DNA of 64,000 nt from an uncultured Bacteroidales bacterium (GTDB lineage Bacteria > Bacteroidota > Bacteroidia > Bacteroidales > Paludibacteraceae). Positions 25,296-34,329 of the stretch are shown here, in pieces. The stretch lies in NCBI GenBank assembly GCA_900317745.1, contig ONHW01000015.1, positions 1 to 64,000 of the forward strand, written 5' to 3'. The notes under the pieces were generated by a model. That model saw only the letters and a program-made list of their open reading frames with translations. It did no database searches and was not told the origin of the DNA. Within the stretch, counting starts at the first letter, position 1; each line of letters opens with the position of its first letter. The position numbers were made by a program, and so were the translations under genes.

Positions 25296-26714
25296 ATGAA
25301 AAACATTACATGTTTCGTTCCGTATCAGTCGGATCAACAAGTGCAGGCCACTGTTCAGAACCTGAGCAAACAGGAGTTGGTGGCTGAGGTACACTACATG
25401 AAAGGCGATATACGTTCAACCGCCAACGTGCGGCAGATAGCGGCACAGACGCACACACCCTATACGCTGATTTATACGAAGTACACGACATTGTCGTTCG
25501 TGCTGTTCGCCTTGGAGCGGATGGAAGCTCTGCTGGAGGACAGCGGTGCGGCAATGGTGTATGCCGATCACTTCAACCAGTCGGGCACTGTACGTACGAA
25601 CGCGCCGGTGATTGACTTCCAGATGGGTGCGCTGCGTGACGACTTCGATTTCGGTTCGGTGCTGCTGTATCGCACCTCGGCGCTGAAAGAGGCTGTCAGC
25701 CGGATGGATGTGGATTATCAGTATGCGGGATTGTACGATCTGCGACTGAAAGTCAGTCAAAATGGTGCGCTGGAGCATATCAACGAGTATCTGTACTACG
25801 ACGTAGAACTGGATATGCGCAAGTCGGGCGAGAAACTGTTCGACTACGTTGACCCCAAGAACCGCGGCGTGCAGATAGAGATGGAGAAAGCCGTGACGCG
25901 ACACCTGAAGGATATAGGCGGATACCTGGAGCCCGTGTTCAAAGATGTAGATATGAGCGAGGGCGAGTTTGAGTATGAGGCCAGTGTGGTTATCCCCTGC
26001 AAGAACAGAGTAAGGACGATAGAGTCCGCTATCCGCAGCGCGCTGAGTCAGCAGGTGCGTGAGCCGTACAAGTTCAACGTGATCGTCGTGGACGACAACA
26101 GCGAGGACGGCACAGTTGATGCAATCAAGAAGATTGTGGCTGAAGGACACGAGAACCTCATATACATTGCCCAGGATAAGAGTTGGCACGCCATAGGCGG
26201 CAACTGGAACATGGCATTGCACCACCCTAAGTGCGGACGTTTTGCCATCCAGCTGGACAGCGATGACACGTACTACGATGAAACAACCGTGCAGAAGTTC
26301 ATCGACGCATTCCATGAGCAGAACTGCGCTATGGTGGTAGGTACATACCGTATGACGGACTTTGACGGTAACGAGTTGCCACCGGGAGTGATCGACCATA
26401 AGGAGTGGACACCCGAGAACGGAAGAAACAATGCACTGCGTATCAACGGCCTGGGCGCACCGCGAGGGTTCTATACGCCGCTGCTGCGTACAATCAACTT
26501 CCCGACAACGAAGTACGGCGAGGATTATGCAGTGGGATTACGTGTCAGCCGTGAGTACCAGATCGGGCGAATATACGATGTGCTGTATAACTGCCGCCGC
26601 TGGGAGGACAACTCCGATGCCAACTGCGATATTGTGGCAATGAATGCGAATAACTTTTATAAGGATAGGATTCGTACGTGGGAACTCAAAGCGCGTATTG
26701 CGCGCAATCGTTAA
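25296..26714 (+). CDS. Two-part glycosyltransferase family 2 protein
   Basis: A 472-residue protein. The N-terminal half (residues 1-215) is a GT-A-like domain without an evident DxD. The C-terminal half (from about 228) is a classical GT2 domain, with EASVVIPCKNRVRTIESAI, VIVVDDNSEDGT, and QLDSDDTYYDE as the metal-binding site, and a KYGEDYAVGLRVS stretch in the acceptor region. Start ATG 25296 lies 3 nt after the NagB/PIG-L stop, implying an operon. With the PIG-L deacetylase and SpoIID neighbours it may build or edit a cell-wall or surface glycan; this is inference. Confidence 0.88.
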   Translation: MKNITCFVPYQSDQQVQATVQNLSKQELVAEVHYMKGDIRSTANVRQIAAQTHTPYTLIYTKYTTLSFVLFALERMEALLEDSGAAMVYADHFNQSGTVRTNAPVIDFQMGALRDDFDFGSVLLYRTSALKEAVSRMDVDYQYAGLYDLRLKVSQNGALEHINEYLYYDVELDMRKSGEKLFDYVDPKNRGVQIEMEKAVTRHLKDIGGYLEPVFKDVDMSEGEFEYEASVVIPCKNRVRTIESAIRSALSQQVREPYKFNVIVVDDNSEDGTVDAIKKIVAEGHENLIYIAQDKSWHAIGGNWNMALHHPKCGRFAIQLDSDDTYYDETTVQKFIDAFHEQNCAMVVGTYRMTDFDGNELPPGVIDHKEWTPENGRNNALRINGLGAPRGFYTPLLRTINFPTTKYGEDYAVGLRVSREYQIGRIYDVLYNCRRWEDNSDANCDIVAMNANNFYKDRIRTWELKARIARNR

Positions 26715-26843
26715 TTTTTGGTTTTTTTTGGCATCTTTGCGTTTTTCGTTCGGTCATTATGAACCACATAACTCCCTCACGAGAAAACACAAATCTGCTC
26801 AAAACAAACTCAAAAATAAGGTCACTTTCGGAGAGAGCGAGAA

Positions 26844-27980
26844 ATGAACATCCGAGTAGGCATACTGACTGCACCGGATATACGGTGGGAGCAACGGCCG
26901 GAAGGCGTGTTGCTGCACGACGTGCGGATAGGTATAGGCTTTCATTGGGACAGGACGGAAGACCAACTCTTTGAAGGGACGATGGAGATCCGGGATAACG
27001 GTGACAGAACGAAGACCGCTATCAATACGCTGGATGTGGAGGATTACCTGACATCGGTTATAACCTCGGAGATGGCAGCCACCTCGAATATCGAACTGCT
27101 GAAAGCACACGCGGTGATTTCCCGCTCATGGCTCTTACGCCCCATGAAACGGGAGACCGCTAACGCTGAAAGAGAAAAGACCGCTTCGCTCAAAGAAAAA
27201 AGCAGTTCCGGTTGGCAGATATCCGCAGAGCGGCGGATCGTGTGGTACGAGAGGGATGCGCATGTGGGGTTCGATGTCTGTGCCGACGATCACTGCCAGC
27301 GTTATGAAGGTATAACCAGAAGAGACGAGCACCCCGAGGCTGCGGCACGTGTGCGTGAAGCGGTGGAGGCAACGCGAGGAGTGGTGCTGGTGGACCCGAC
27401 GGACAATGATGCGATATGCGATACGCGGTTCTACAAGTGTTGCGGAGGAAGAACGGAGGAGTTTGAGACAGCCTGGGCACCGCGGCACTACAGGTATCTG
27501 CAGAGCGTGGAGTGTCCGTATTGTAATACGAATGATGCGCGGGTGCTGAGTCAGGTGCTGAACAACTACGACCGGGAGACGCAGGACTTCTACCGCTGGA
27601 CAGTACGCTACACGGCAGAGGATCTGGCAACTATTATTCGTGAGAAGTCCGGCATAGATTTCGGCAATATAGAAGCGTTGCAACCTGTGAAACGTGGCCC
27701 GAGCGGACGGATATACGAATTGGAGATCGTGGGCAGCAAGCACAAGATGATTGTGGGCAAGGAGTTGGAGATACGCAAGTGGCTGAGCAAGACCTGTCTG
27801 TACAGTTCGGCTTTCGAAGTGGAGCGTGAGGGAACAGATTTTGTGCTACGCGGCAAAGGCTGGGGACACGGCGTAGGCTTGTGCCAGATCGGTGCTGCCG
27901 TAATGGCGGAGAAAGGATATACGTACGAGCAGATCTTGGCGTATTATTATACGAATGCACAACTGAAAAAAATAGAATGA
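26844..27980 (+). CDS. SpoIID/LytB domain protein (putative wall-glycan lytic enzyme)
   Basis: A 378-residue protein with the SpoIID signature INTLDVEDYLTSVITSEMAATSNIELLKAHAVISRSWLL (residues about 55-95; catalytic-type Glu in SEM). Further features are the EGITR and CCGGRTEEFETAW motifs and the C-terminal GKGWGHGVGLCQIGAAVMAEKGYTYEQILAYYY. SpoIID enzymes are peptidoglycan lytic transglycosylases. No obvious signal peptide is present, so export is uncertain. Residues about 104-119 (basic, low complexity, REKTASLKEKSS) are encoded by family B repeats and look like an in-frame insertion in a loop after the SRSWLL helix. Confidence 0.88.
   Translation: MNIRVGILTAPDIRWEQRPEGVLLHDVRIGIGFHWDRTEDQLFEGTMEIRDNGDRTKTAINTLDVEDYLTSVITSEMAATSNIELLKAHAVISRSWLLRPMKRETANAEREKTASLKEKSSSGWQISAERRIVWYERDAHVGFDVCADDHCQRYEGITRRDEHPEAAARVREAVEATRGVVLVDPTDNDAICDTRFYKCCGGRTEEFETAWAPRHYRYLQSVECPYCNTNDARVLSQVLNNYDRETQDFYRWTVRYTAEDLATIIREKSGIDFGNIEALQPVKRGPSGRIYELEIVGSKHKMIVGKELEIRKWLSKTCLYSSAFEVEREGTDFVLRGKGWGHGVGLCQIGAAVMAEKGYTYEQILAYYYTNAQLKKIE
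27155..27202 (+). repeat. Family B repeats in frame within the spoIID-like gene
   Basis: Two tandem units, GACCGCTAACGCTGAAAGAG and GACCGCTTCGCTCAAAGAAA (each continued by A residues), 24 and 23 nt long. The second is nearly the same as the unit after gltX and, in reverse orientation, the units in murF-alr. The 48-nt footprint keeps the reading frame. Confidence 0.75.
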
Positions 27981-27981
27981 T

Positions 27982-27999
27982 TCAGCCAATCTTGGCTGA
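27982..27999. repeat. Family A palindrome after the spoIID-like gene
   Basis: TCAGCCAA-TC-TTGGCTGA is an 18-nt palindrome lying 2 nt after the stop codon and 17 nt before the next ATG. It shares its central 12 nt (GCCAATCTTGGC) with the copies at gltX and in htpG. Confidence 0.85.
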
Positions 28000-28016
28000 C
28001 AGCAATTACATATACC

Positions 28017-29681
28017 ATGAAACATCAACTACTCATTACGTTTCTGACCCTCGCCGTCCTGCCTGTCATGGGGCAGAGTAGGCCCGAGGTGCCCGCCAAT
28101 GCGCGGGAGGAGTTACGTATGGATCAACCTTATGTGACCGACCAACAGACGCAGCGTGAGACCTTGCCGCTCATTGATGCATCGCGTGACAGTCTGGTGC
28201 GTGTGACGACAAAGTTCGTTCACACGTATATCGACACGATCCGTGTGGTGCGGTATAGTGAGGACAGTGTGCCGCGGATAGATACAATGGTTACCTACGC
28301 GGACTCCACCAGCCGGAAAGGACATTATGTGCAAGCATATATCGGCGGCGGTTACGGTTCGATAGGTTTTCGTCTGAACGAAGACCATGGCGGTAAGGTG
28401 AGCGGATCCTTCTCCGGACGAGCGCAGTTGCAGTATGCGTATTTCTTCCACGAACATTGGGGCGTGGGAGCCGGACTATGGCTGGAGAACCTATCGTCGG
28501 TGGCATCGCTGGCGAACGGAAAAGAGTACACGGATTTCTTCTATGAAGACAGAACGGATACCGACGGCGAGCCGCATTACAACCACACGGCGCGCATATA
28601 CGCATGGCGCGAGCGCGCGAGCATATATACCATCGGAATACCAGTATCCCTGCAGACACAGTGGTGGAACGAGCAGGGTAAAGTCGGAATCTTCGGCGCA
28701 TTGGGCATTGCTCCGGCGTTTGCCGTTATGCAGAACTACAAACTCGTAGAAGGCGATGTAGAGCATTTCGGCGAGTACACGCAGTGGGGATTGACGCTCG
28801 ACGCGATGAAAGATCATGAGTATGCCCGTAATACCGATAACCCGAACTTATATACCGATAAGCCTACAGCGCACGGAAAGATGAGTATTAAGCCTATGGC
28901 AACATTGTTTGCGGAAGTAGGTGCGCTGATTAACCTGACGCGCGAACTGGACTTGATGATCGGCTTGTACGGGCACTTTACGCCGAACAACGTGGTGACT
29001 GAAACGGTGACATCGAAGTACCTGCCTTCGGATGCCGGGGAGAATGCAGCACCGTTCGGTTGGGCAGACGGTCAGCGCGTGGGGCCGTCCACCTTTATGG
29101 ACGAGTACAACGGCTTGTACGCTACTAATCTGCGCGAGGGCGCAACGCGTCCGTGGGCAGCGGGACTGAAGGTGGGAATACATTGGCACCACTTCGATAA
29201 GCCCAAGACTCACACCGAGCAGCACTACGATTACCTGCTGCGTGCGGATACAACATTGCGAACCGTGGAGCGTGTTGAGACAGAAGTGGTGGAGCGGATA
29301 GATACCTTCCAACGGGCGCCCAAACTGGAGATCAAGGTGATCCAGAAGAAAGTGGATAAACTCAACAAGATTTATTTTGCGTTTGACAGTTACAACCTGA
29401 ATAGTAAGTCGAAGAAATATTTGCGTGACATCTACGCTGTTCTCAAAGAGGTGCCAAACCATATTATAATCGGCGGACATGCTTCGGAGGAGGGACAGTT
29501 GGAGTACAACGAGCGGTTGGCGCTCAACCGTGCAACGGCGGTGAAGAACTACCTTGTGTCGCTGGGTATACCTGAGGCACAATTAGAGGTGAAAAACTAT
29601 GGCGCACGAATTGCAAATGAGGAGCGTGTGGATAATAACATATCCCTCGACCGCCGCGTAGAAATCATCATTGTCGAATAA
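28017..29681 (+). CDS. OmpA family protein with N-terminal beta-barrel (first of pair)
   Basis: A 554-residue outer-membrane protein. A signal peptide (MKHQLLITFLTLAVLPVMG) precedes a barrel of about 300 residues with alternating strands (GHYVQAYIGGGYGSIGFRL, AQLQYAYFFHEHWGVGAGLW, VSLQTQWWNEQGKVGIFGAL). A coiled linker follows (KLEIKVIQKKVDKLNK), then a C-terminal OmpA peptidoglycan-binding domain (YFAFDSYNLNSKSKKYL, GGHASEEGQLEYNERLALNRA, SLDRRVEI). It is a clear paralogue of the protein at 32528. It is followed after 16 nt by a T9SS surface-protein gene. Confidence 0.9.
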   Translation: MKHQLLITFLTLAVLPVMGQSRPEVPANAREELRMDQPYVTDQQTQRETLPLIDASRDSLVRVTTKFVHTYIDTIRVVRYSEDSVPRIDTMVTYADSTSRKGHYVQAYIGGGYGSIGFRLNEDHGGKVSGSFSGRAQLQYAYFFHEHWGVGAGLWLENLSSVASLANGKEYTDFFYEDRTDTDGEPHYNHTARIYAWRERASIYTIGIPVSLQTQWWNEQGKVGIFGALGIAPAFAVMQNYKLVEGDVEHFGEYTQWGLTLDAMKDHEYARNTDNPNLYTDKPTAHGKMSIKPMATLFAEVGALINLTRELDLMIGLYGHFTPNNVVTETVTSKYLPSDAGENAAPFGWADGQRVGPSTFMDEYNGLYATNLREGATRPWAAGLKVGIHWHHFDKPKTHTEQHYDYLLRADTTLRTVERVETEVVERIDTFQRAPKLEIKVIQKKVDKLNKIYFAFDSYNLNSKSKKYLRDIYAVLKEVPNHIIIGGHASEEGQLEYNERLALNRATAVKNYLVSLGIPEAQLEVKNYGARIANEERVDNNISLDRRVEIIIVE

Positions 29682-29697
29682 TTTAATACTCATGCAT

Positions 29698-32538
29698 ATG
29701 AAAACGCGCAATATATATATCGCATTGTTGCTGGCGGTGCTGTGTGTGGCACCGATGTTCGCCCGTCAGTTTGAGGAAGGCGAAATGCTCTATGTGAATG
29801 CAGACCAGAGCGGACGCGAAGGAAGCGGTAACTTTAACTGGTCAAAAGACGGAGCAAAACTCTTTCTGTACATCTGGAAAGATGTCAATGGACAGACGAG
29901 TAATCAGGATTGGATCACGCTCACCAAAGAGAATGGTAATCTGTACTCTGGTTCTATCTCTTCGGCACGTGACTATAACCGCTGCATTGTGGTTCGCAAG
30001 AGTAGCAGCGGAACGGCAGGTAACTGGGACAATAAGTGGGACCAGACAGGTGACATAACGATCCCGGATGCGGCAGACCGCAACAGTCTGGATAAGTTCT
30101 GGCAAGGCGGAACGTACTCAGAATGGCTTACCTATACTCCTTCAGCCGACAAGATTGCCACGTACGCATTAGCGATGTCCGGTCAGACAGAGACGATTGT
30201 GGTGTGCCCGAGTGCTATGGGCGGTCCGTTCTCGCTGCGCGTGAAACTGAAACTAAATGCAGACAAACCGGCATACGACTATGATAATGTGCAGTGCCAC
30301 GGTTGGTACAAGAGTTCTGACGGCAGCAATTGGACTTCCGTGGATGGCTATGCAGGCATTCCGCGTGACGGTGAGCAGGACAAAGATATACTGAAGAATA
30401 ACCTGCCGGTATCGGGCGTGGTGTACTACTATCTTCACTCCGCCAAAGCGGCCGGTCGCCGATTGATTAAAGTGACAACTGATGGAGCCACGGACTGCGA
30501 CCTGGACTGCACGATAACGGCGTTTGAGGTAGCGGCTTCGGCTGTGAATGTGGATGACAACACCTATACGTTGGACGGAATGGTTGCGTTTGGAAAGGCT
30601 GACGGCAATCTGGTCATATCCTATCAAGAGGGCAGCTTTAAAAAAGATACAACAATCAAGAACGCAGCGACTCCGCAGACCTTCTCGTTGCGCGGGCTGC
30701 CTGCCAATGGCAATACTGCAAAGGTTACTGCAAAGTTCAGCGGTAGTACCTGTCTCCCCGAGACGTTGCCAAATGTAAAAGCACCATCGTCAGCTGTGAA
30801 GCCGGATGCGAAACGTGTAGATGTGCTTGTCGATCAAACGGCAACGCTGGAACCTGAAGGCGCTAACCCGAAAGCTGAATACAAATGGATGGTTGGATCC
30901 AAGGACACGGCAGTGAATAAGCAGCAACTGGTTACGCCTGCATATAACACACCCAACACGGTTACCTATACGTATATTGAGTATTCCGATCCGGAGGTGA
31001 ATATGAAAAACCTGATGACCAACGGCGGGTACGACACTACCGACGTTACCGTATATGGGCAGAAGTGGCAGAAGTCGCTCATCAGCGATTATGAGTTTTG
31101 GGGTAAGTACCCCTCCGACCCCCAGACCGCATCAACGCAGATCAATTTCTATACCGACACTATTGGGGATGGTTGCGTCAATCCCTACAAACGCAACAGC
31201 AACGGATTTGCGGTGCTCAAGAGCGCCAACGACTTCTTCTATACGTATGCAAAGATTAAGGCTCGAGAAGGGAGTTACTTTGCGCTATTTGATGCTGCCT
31301 CTGATGGCGTGAAAGGAAAGAAAGCATGGAAAGCTGAGACGGACAAGAACCCTAATCTCAAAATCAAGAAGGGTACAACCTACCTATTCTCGTTCTGGGC
31401 GGCGAACATCAACAACTATGGCGAGATGGACAATGCTGCCAAACTCCGTTTTCAAATTGAGTACAATGGCAAGACAAAGGAATTGGGAGATACGCTTGAC
31501 CTCGGTAGTGCCGAGTTCCGCAACAACCGCTGGCATCAGTGCTCCGCAACATTCAAAGCGGACGACAATGCCGACAATGTCACAATCTCGGTTATCAACC
31601 TTAATACCAATGAGCTGAATACCGGCAACGACTTTGCACTGGACGATATCCAGTTCCGTGCGGTAAGCAGCCCGACGCGTACCGTTAGTATATATCAAGA
31701 GTACACGGTCGTGACTCATGAGCCGAAGATCTATCAAATGACGGCAGTAGCGCAACCGATGGCGTGTGATGAGACCGAGTATGAGGTAAAGATTGGCGTG
31801 GAGTACACCAACCCTAAAGGCAAACTCGTTGTAGAAGATCTGACAACAAGCAAGAAGGTGTGGAACAAAGAGGTAAGCAAACCGGCGTGGGATAGTAAGA
31901 CCTGGCATCGGTTCAGTATCAAACTGGATACACTGACAGCTAAGGAGCATAAGTTCAAAGCCTATTTCGAGTGGCCAAATACAGAGAAAGAGGCTAAATC
32001 CATAGCTCCGGAGTTCACTGTCTGCTGCACCGAGGGACGCGTCTATCGAAAGTGGGATAATGTGCTGTTTGTGAACAATGGTGACAGCATATACACAGCG
32101 TATCAGTGGTATAAAAACGACAAGAAACTGCCGGGTGAGACCAAGCAACGTTACTATACCGGCTCCAAACCTATGGCGGGAACGAGTGACACGTATTATT
32201 GCGAAATGACCCGCAAGGACGGCAAAGTAGAACAGACCTGTGCGCACACGTTTGACGAGTGTCCGCGTTCGGCTGATCATACGGCGGTGGAGGATATACG
32301 GGTGGACGGTTATGCAGTCTATCCGACTCATGTAGCTGCTGGTACAAGCGTGATGGTGAGCAAGACGTATCCTGGCAATGTGCGTGCCTGCCTGTTGACG
32401 ATCACCGGGCAGCGTGTTGCAAGCATGGAGATCCGTGGCAATGAAACCGTGATAACCGTGCCAGAGACTGCGGGATTATATTTGTTACAACTACAAGGCG
32501 GAACAACTCAAACAACGATAAAGATCAATGTGTACTAA
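29698..32538 (+). CDS. T9SS-sorted surface protein, 946 residues
   Basis: A signal peptide (MKTRNIYIALLLAVLCVAPMFA) precedes an N-terminal beta-sandwich module (EMLYVNADQSG). A second module (TETIVVCPSAMGGPFSLRV) and Ig-like segments follow. A jelly-roll domain at about residues 520-660 shows KKGTTYLFSFWAANINNYGEM, WHQCSATFKADD and TGNDFALDDIQFRA. A PKD/Ig-like AYQWYKND module is followed by the T9SS type A C-terminal sorting domain (YAVYPTHVAAGTSVMV, LLTITGQRVASMEI, GLYLLQLQGG). The head, the jelly-roll and the tail are homologous to the giant protein at 34330, which has a large repeat block inserted between. ATG 29692 is an alternative start. It is probably exported by T9SS and held at the surface with the OmpA-barrel partner. 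Confidence 0.88.
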   Translation: MKTRNIYIALLLAVLCVAPMFARQFEEGEMLYVNADQSGREGSGNFNWSKDGAKLFLYIWKDVNGQTSNQDWITLTKENGNLYSGSISSARDYNRCIVVRKSSSGTAGNWDNKWDQTGDITIPDAADRNSLDKFWQGGTYSEWLTYTPSADKIATYALAMSGQTETIVVCPSAMGGPFSLRVKLKLNADKPAYDYDNVQCHGWYKSSDGSNWTSVDGYAGIPRDGEQDKDILKNNLPVSGVVYYYLHSAKAAGRRLIKVTTDGATDCDLDCTITAFEVAASAVNVDDNTYTLDGMVAFGKADGNLVISYQEGSFKKDTTIKNAATPQTFSLRGLPANGNTAKVTAKFSGSTCLPETLPNVKAPSSAVKPDAKRVDVLVDQTATLEPEGANPKAEYKWMVGSKDTAVNKQQLVTPAYNTPNTVTYTYIEYSDPEVNMKNLMTNGGYDTTDVTVYGQKWQKSLISDYEFWGKYPSDPQTASTQINFYTDTIGDGCVNPYKRNSNGFAVLKSANDFFYTYAKIKAREGSYFALFDAASDGVKGKKAWKAETDKNPNLKIKKGTTYLFSFWAANINNYGEMDNAAKLRFQIEYNGKTKELGDTLDLGSAEFRNNRWHQCSATFKADDNADNVTISVINLNTNELNTGNDFALDDIQFRAVSSPTRTVSIYQEYTVVTHEPKIYQMTAVAQPMACDETEYEVKIGVEYTNPKGKLVVEDLTTSKKVWNKEVSKPAWDSKTWHRFSIKLDTLTAKEHKFKAYFEWPNTEKEAKSIAPEFTVCCTEGRVYRKWDNVLFVNNGDSIYTAYQWYKNDKKLPGETKQRYYTGSKPMAGTSDTYYCEMTRKDGKVEQTCAHTFDECPRSADHTAVEDIRVDGYAVYPTHVAAGTSVMVSKTYPGNVRACLLTITGQRVASMEIRGNETVITVPETAGLYLLQLQGGTTQTTIKINVY

Positions 32539-34141
32539 ACGAACCTTAATCATATTGTCGGCTATAGCGATAAGTCGTTGCATCTTTGCCCAGGAGGTAG
32601 TAACCGATCGTTTGGCAGGTCATGAACTGCTGGAAGTGCGTCATGCGGAACAGCGTGTATCGCTGCCGGTTGACCCGTTGTCGGTGGACAGTCTGGTAGA
32701 AGTGCGTTCGCTGGAAGTGAATATGTACAACGACACATTGCGAACCATAACAACCCGTCAGGATACAGTAGTAGAAGAAGCTCCGGCGTCGCGTAAGGGA
32801 CATTATGTCGAGATCCATGGCGGAGCAGGTTTGGGCAATGTGGGCTACGGATTTTTGCGCAAAGATCTCCAACTCCCAGATAACGCGAATACGTCCGCCA
32901 CAGGTCATGAACAGGCTGCCGTGTCGGGCGTTGTGCAGCTGCAATATGCGTATTTCTTCCATCCGAACGTAGGTATAGGCGTAGGTGCGTGGTTGAGCAA
33001 CTATACGTCGCACGGCTACCTGAGCGGTGAATTTGTGTATGAAGGTACAAAGCAACAAGCGGACGGCAAGTATGTCCCGGATCTTGAGAGCGGCATTATT
33101 GACAGTGATGGCGAATACTACGACCACCACGCTACCATCAAGTCCTGGCAAGAGCGGCAGACCATACACACCGTAGGCATACCACTGTCGCTGCAAGTAC
33201 AGGCGTGGGGCAAGCAGGATAAAGCAGGCTTCTTTATGGCATTGGGTGCCGCACCGGCGTACGCCGTGATGTCCAACTATCGTGTGCTGGATGGCGCGAT
33301 TGAGCATTGGGGCAAATATCCGCACCGCGGTGGAGCAGAGGTGCATGACGCGCATGAATTCGGCACAATTGATTATGCCGGCACGCATGGCAAGCAGAGC
33401 GTGAAACAGTTTACGGCAACCGCGTTTATGGACCTCGGGTTGCTCGTGAAGATGAGCAAACATACAGATTTTCTGATAGGTGTGTACGGGCATTATGCCG
33501 TAATGGATATACAGAATGCCACACTTACGGATATAGGCTGGAAGACTGACAAGTTCCCGAAACTGAATATGCAACCTTATTGCGGCATCCTTCCTACCAA
33601 GTGCGTAGCAGGTAGTGCGTTGCGTCCGTGGCAAGCGGGCGTGAAGATTGGTGTGCATTGGCACAGCGTGGATAAGCCGCGTACGAGGATTGTGCAACAT
33701 TCGGACACGACCTTGCAAACCATCGCCCGCAACGACAGCGTATGGACCAGCCGGATAGATACGTTGCAACGCGTTATTCCGAGAGAGGTAGAGCAAGTTC
33801 AGGAGCAGATTGACAAACTCAACAGGATATACTTCGCCTTTGATAGTCATGAGTTGACCGACGAATCGAAGCATTTCCTCAGTCAGATTGCCGAGCACCT
33901 GAAGCGGATACCGAACAAGATTATTCTGGGCGGTCACGCGTCAAAAGAAGGTACGCGCGCGCATAACGCGCGCTTGGCTCACTACCGCGCCCTGCAGGTC
34001 AAGTATTACCTTGTGGACTGCGGTATACCGGCAACGCGCATGAAAATTGAGGATTACGGATCAAGCGTACGCAATGCAATCAACCAGAGCGAAGATCTCT
34101 CGCTCGACCGGCGTGTGGAGATAATTGTGGTGGATGAATAA
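32528..34141 (+). CDS. OmpA family protein with N-terminal beta-barrel (second of pair)
   Basis: A 537-residue paralogue of the protein at 28017. A signal peptide (TLIILSAIAISRCIFA) precedes a barrel with GHYVEIHGGAGLGNVGYGF, VQLQYAYFFHPNVGIGVGAWL and GIPLSLQVQAWGKQDKAGF. The OmpA domain follows (YFAFDSHELTDESKHFL, GGHASKEGTRAHNARLAHYRA, LSLDRRVEIIVVDE). Its ATG lies inside the end of the surface-protein gene (11-nt overlap), so it is translationally coupled to it. It precedes the giant surface-protein gene, repeating the barrel-then-surface-protein order. Confidence 0.9.
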   Translation: MCTKRTLIILSAIAISRCIFAQEVVTDRLAGHELLEVRHAEQRVSLPVDPLSVDSLVEVRSLEVNMYNDTLRTITTRQDTVVEEAPASRKGHYVEIHGGAGLGNVGYGFLRKDLQLPDNANTSATGHEQAAVSGVVQLQYAYFFHPNVGIGVGAWLSNYTSHGYLSGEFVYEGTKQQADGKYVPDLESGIIDSDGEYYDHHATIKSWQERQTIHTVGIPLSLQVQAWGKQDKAGFFMALGAAPAYAVMSNYRVLDGAIEHWGKYPHRGGAEVHDAHEFGTIDYAGTHGKQSVKQFTATAFMDLGLLVKMSKHTDFLIGVYGHYAVMDIQNATLTDIGWKTDKFPKLNMQPYCGILPTKCVAGSALRPWQAGVKIGVHWHSVDKPRTRIVQHSDTTLQTIARNDSVWTSRIDTLQRVIPREVEQVQEQIDKLNRIYFAFDSHELTDESKHFLSQIAEHLKRIPNKIILGGHASKEGTRAHNARLAHYRALQVKYYLVDCGIPATRMKIEDYGSSVRNAINQSEDLSLDRRVEIIVVDE

Positions 34142-34224
34142 TGAGCGATAAAACAGCTATTGAGAAAGGTGTGAAAGAGTGGTGCTTCAAAATCACGGGA
34201 TATATACTATGTATATATAAGTAG
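34141..34224 (+). CDS. Possible 27-residue small protein coupled to the OmpA gene
   Basis: An ATG overlapping the OmpA stop (TAATG) opens a 27-codon frame, MSDKTAIEKGVKEWCFKITG followed by YILCIYK and TAG. The hydrophobic, Cys-containing C-terminus could be membrane-associated. The frame contains the palindrome ATATATAC-TAT-GTATATAT (34200-34218), so it may instead be a regulatory leader for the giant gene. Nothing else supports it. Confidence 0.2.
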   Translation: MSDKTAIEKGVKEWCFKITGYILCIYK

Positions 34225-34329
34225 CGGTAGGATACGATAAACCCTCGATGCAGTACCGAAACAAGTCTGAAAGTAGCCGCTAAACAAATAGAATTGTCAA
34301 ACAGAAAAATCAAGAATACTAATACTATC

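Noticed and set aside
25416..26399. 327-codon open frame antisense to the two-part GT2 gene
   Set aside because: GT2 motifs with the DSDD site are on the plus strand; the antisense frame has no domain or signal.
32546..33937. 463-codon open frame antisense to the second OmpA gene
   Set aside because: The OmpA domain, signal peptide and barrel strands on the plus strand are unmistakable; the antisense product is Cys/His/Arg-rich noise.
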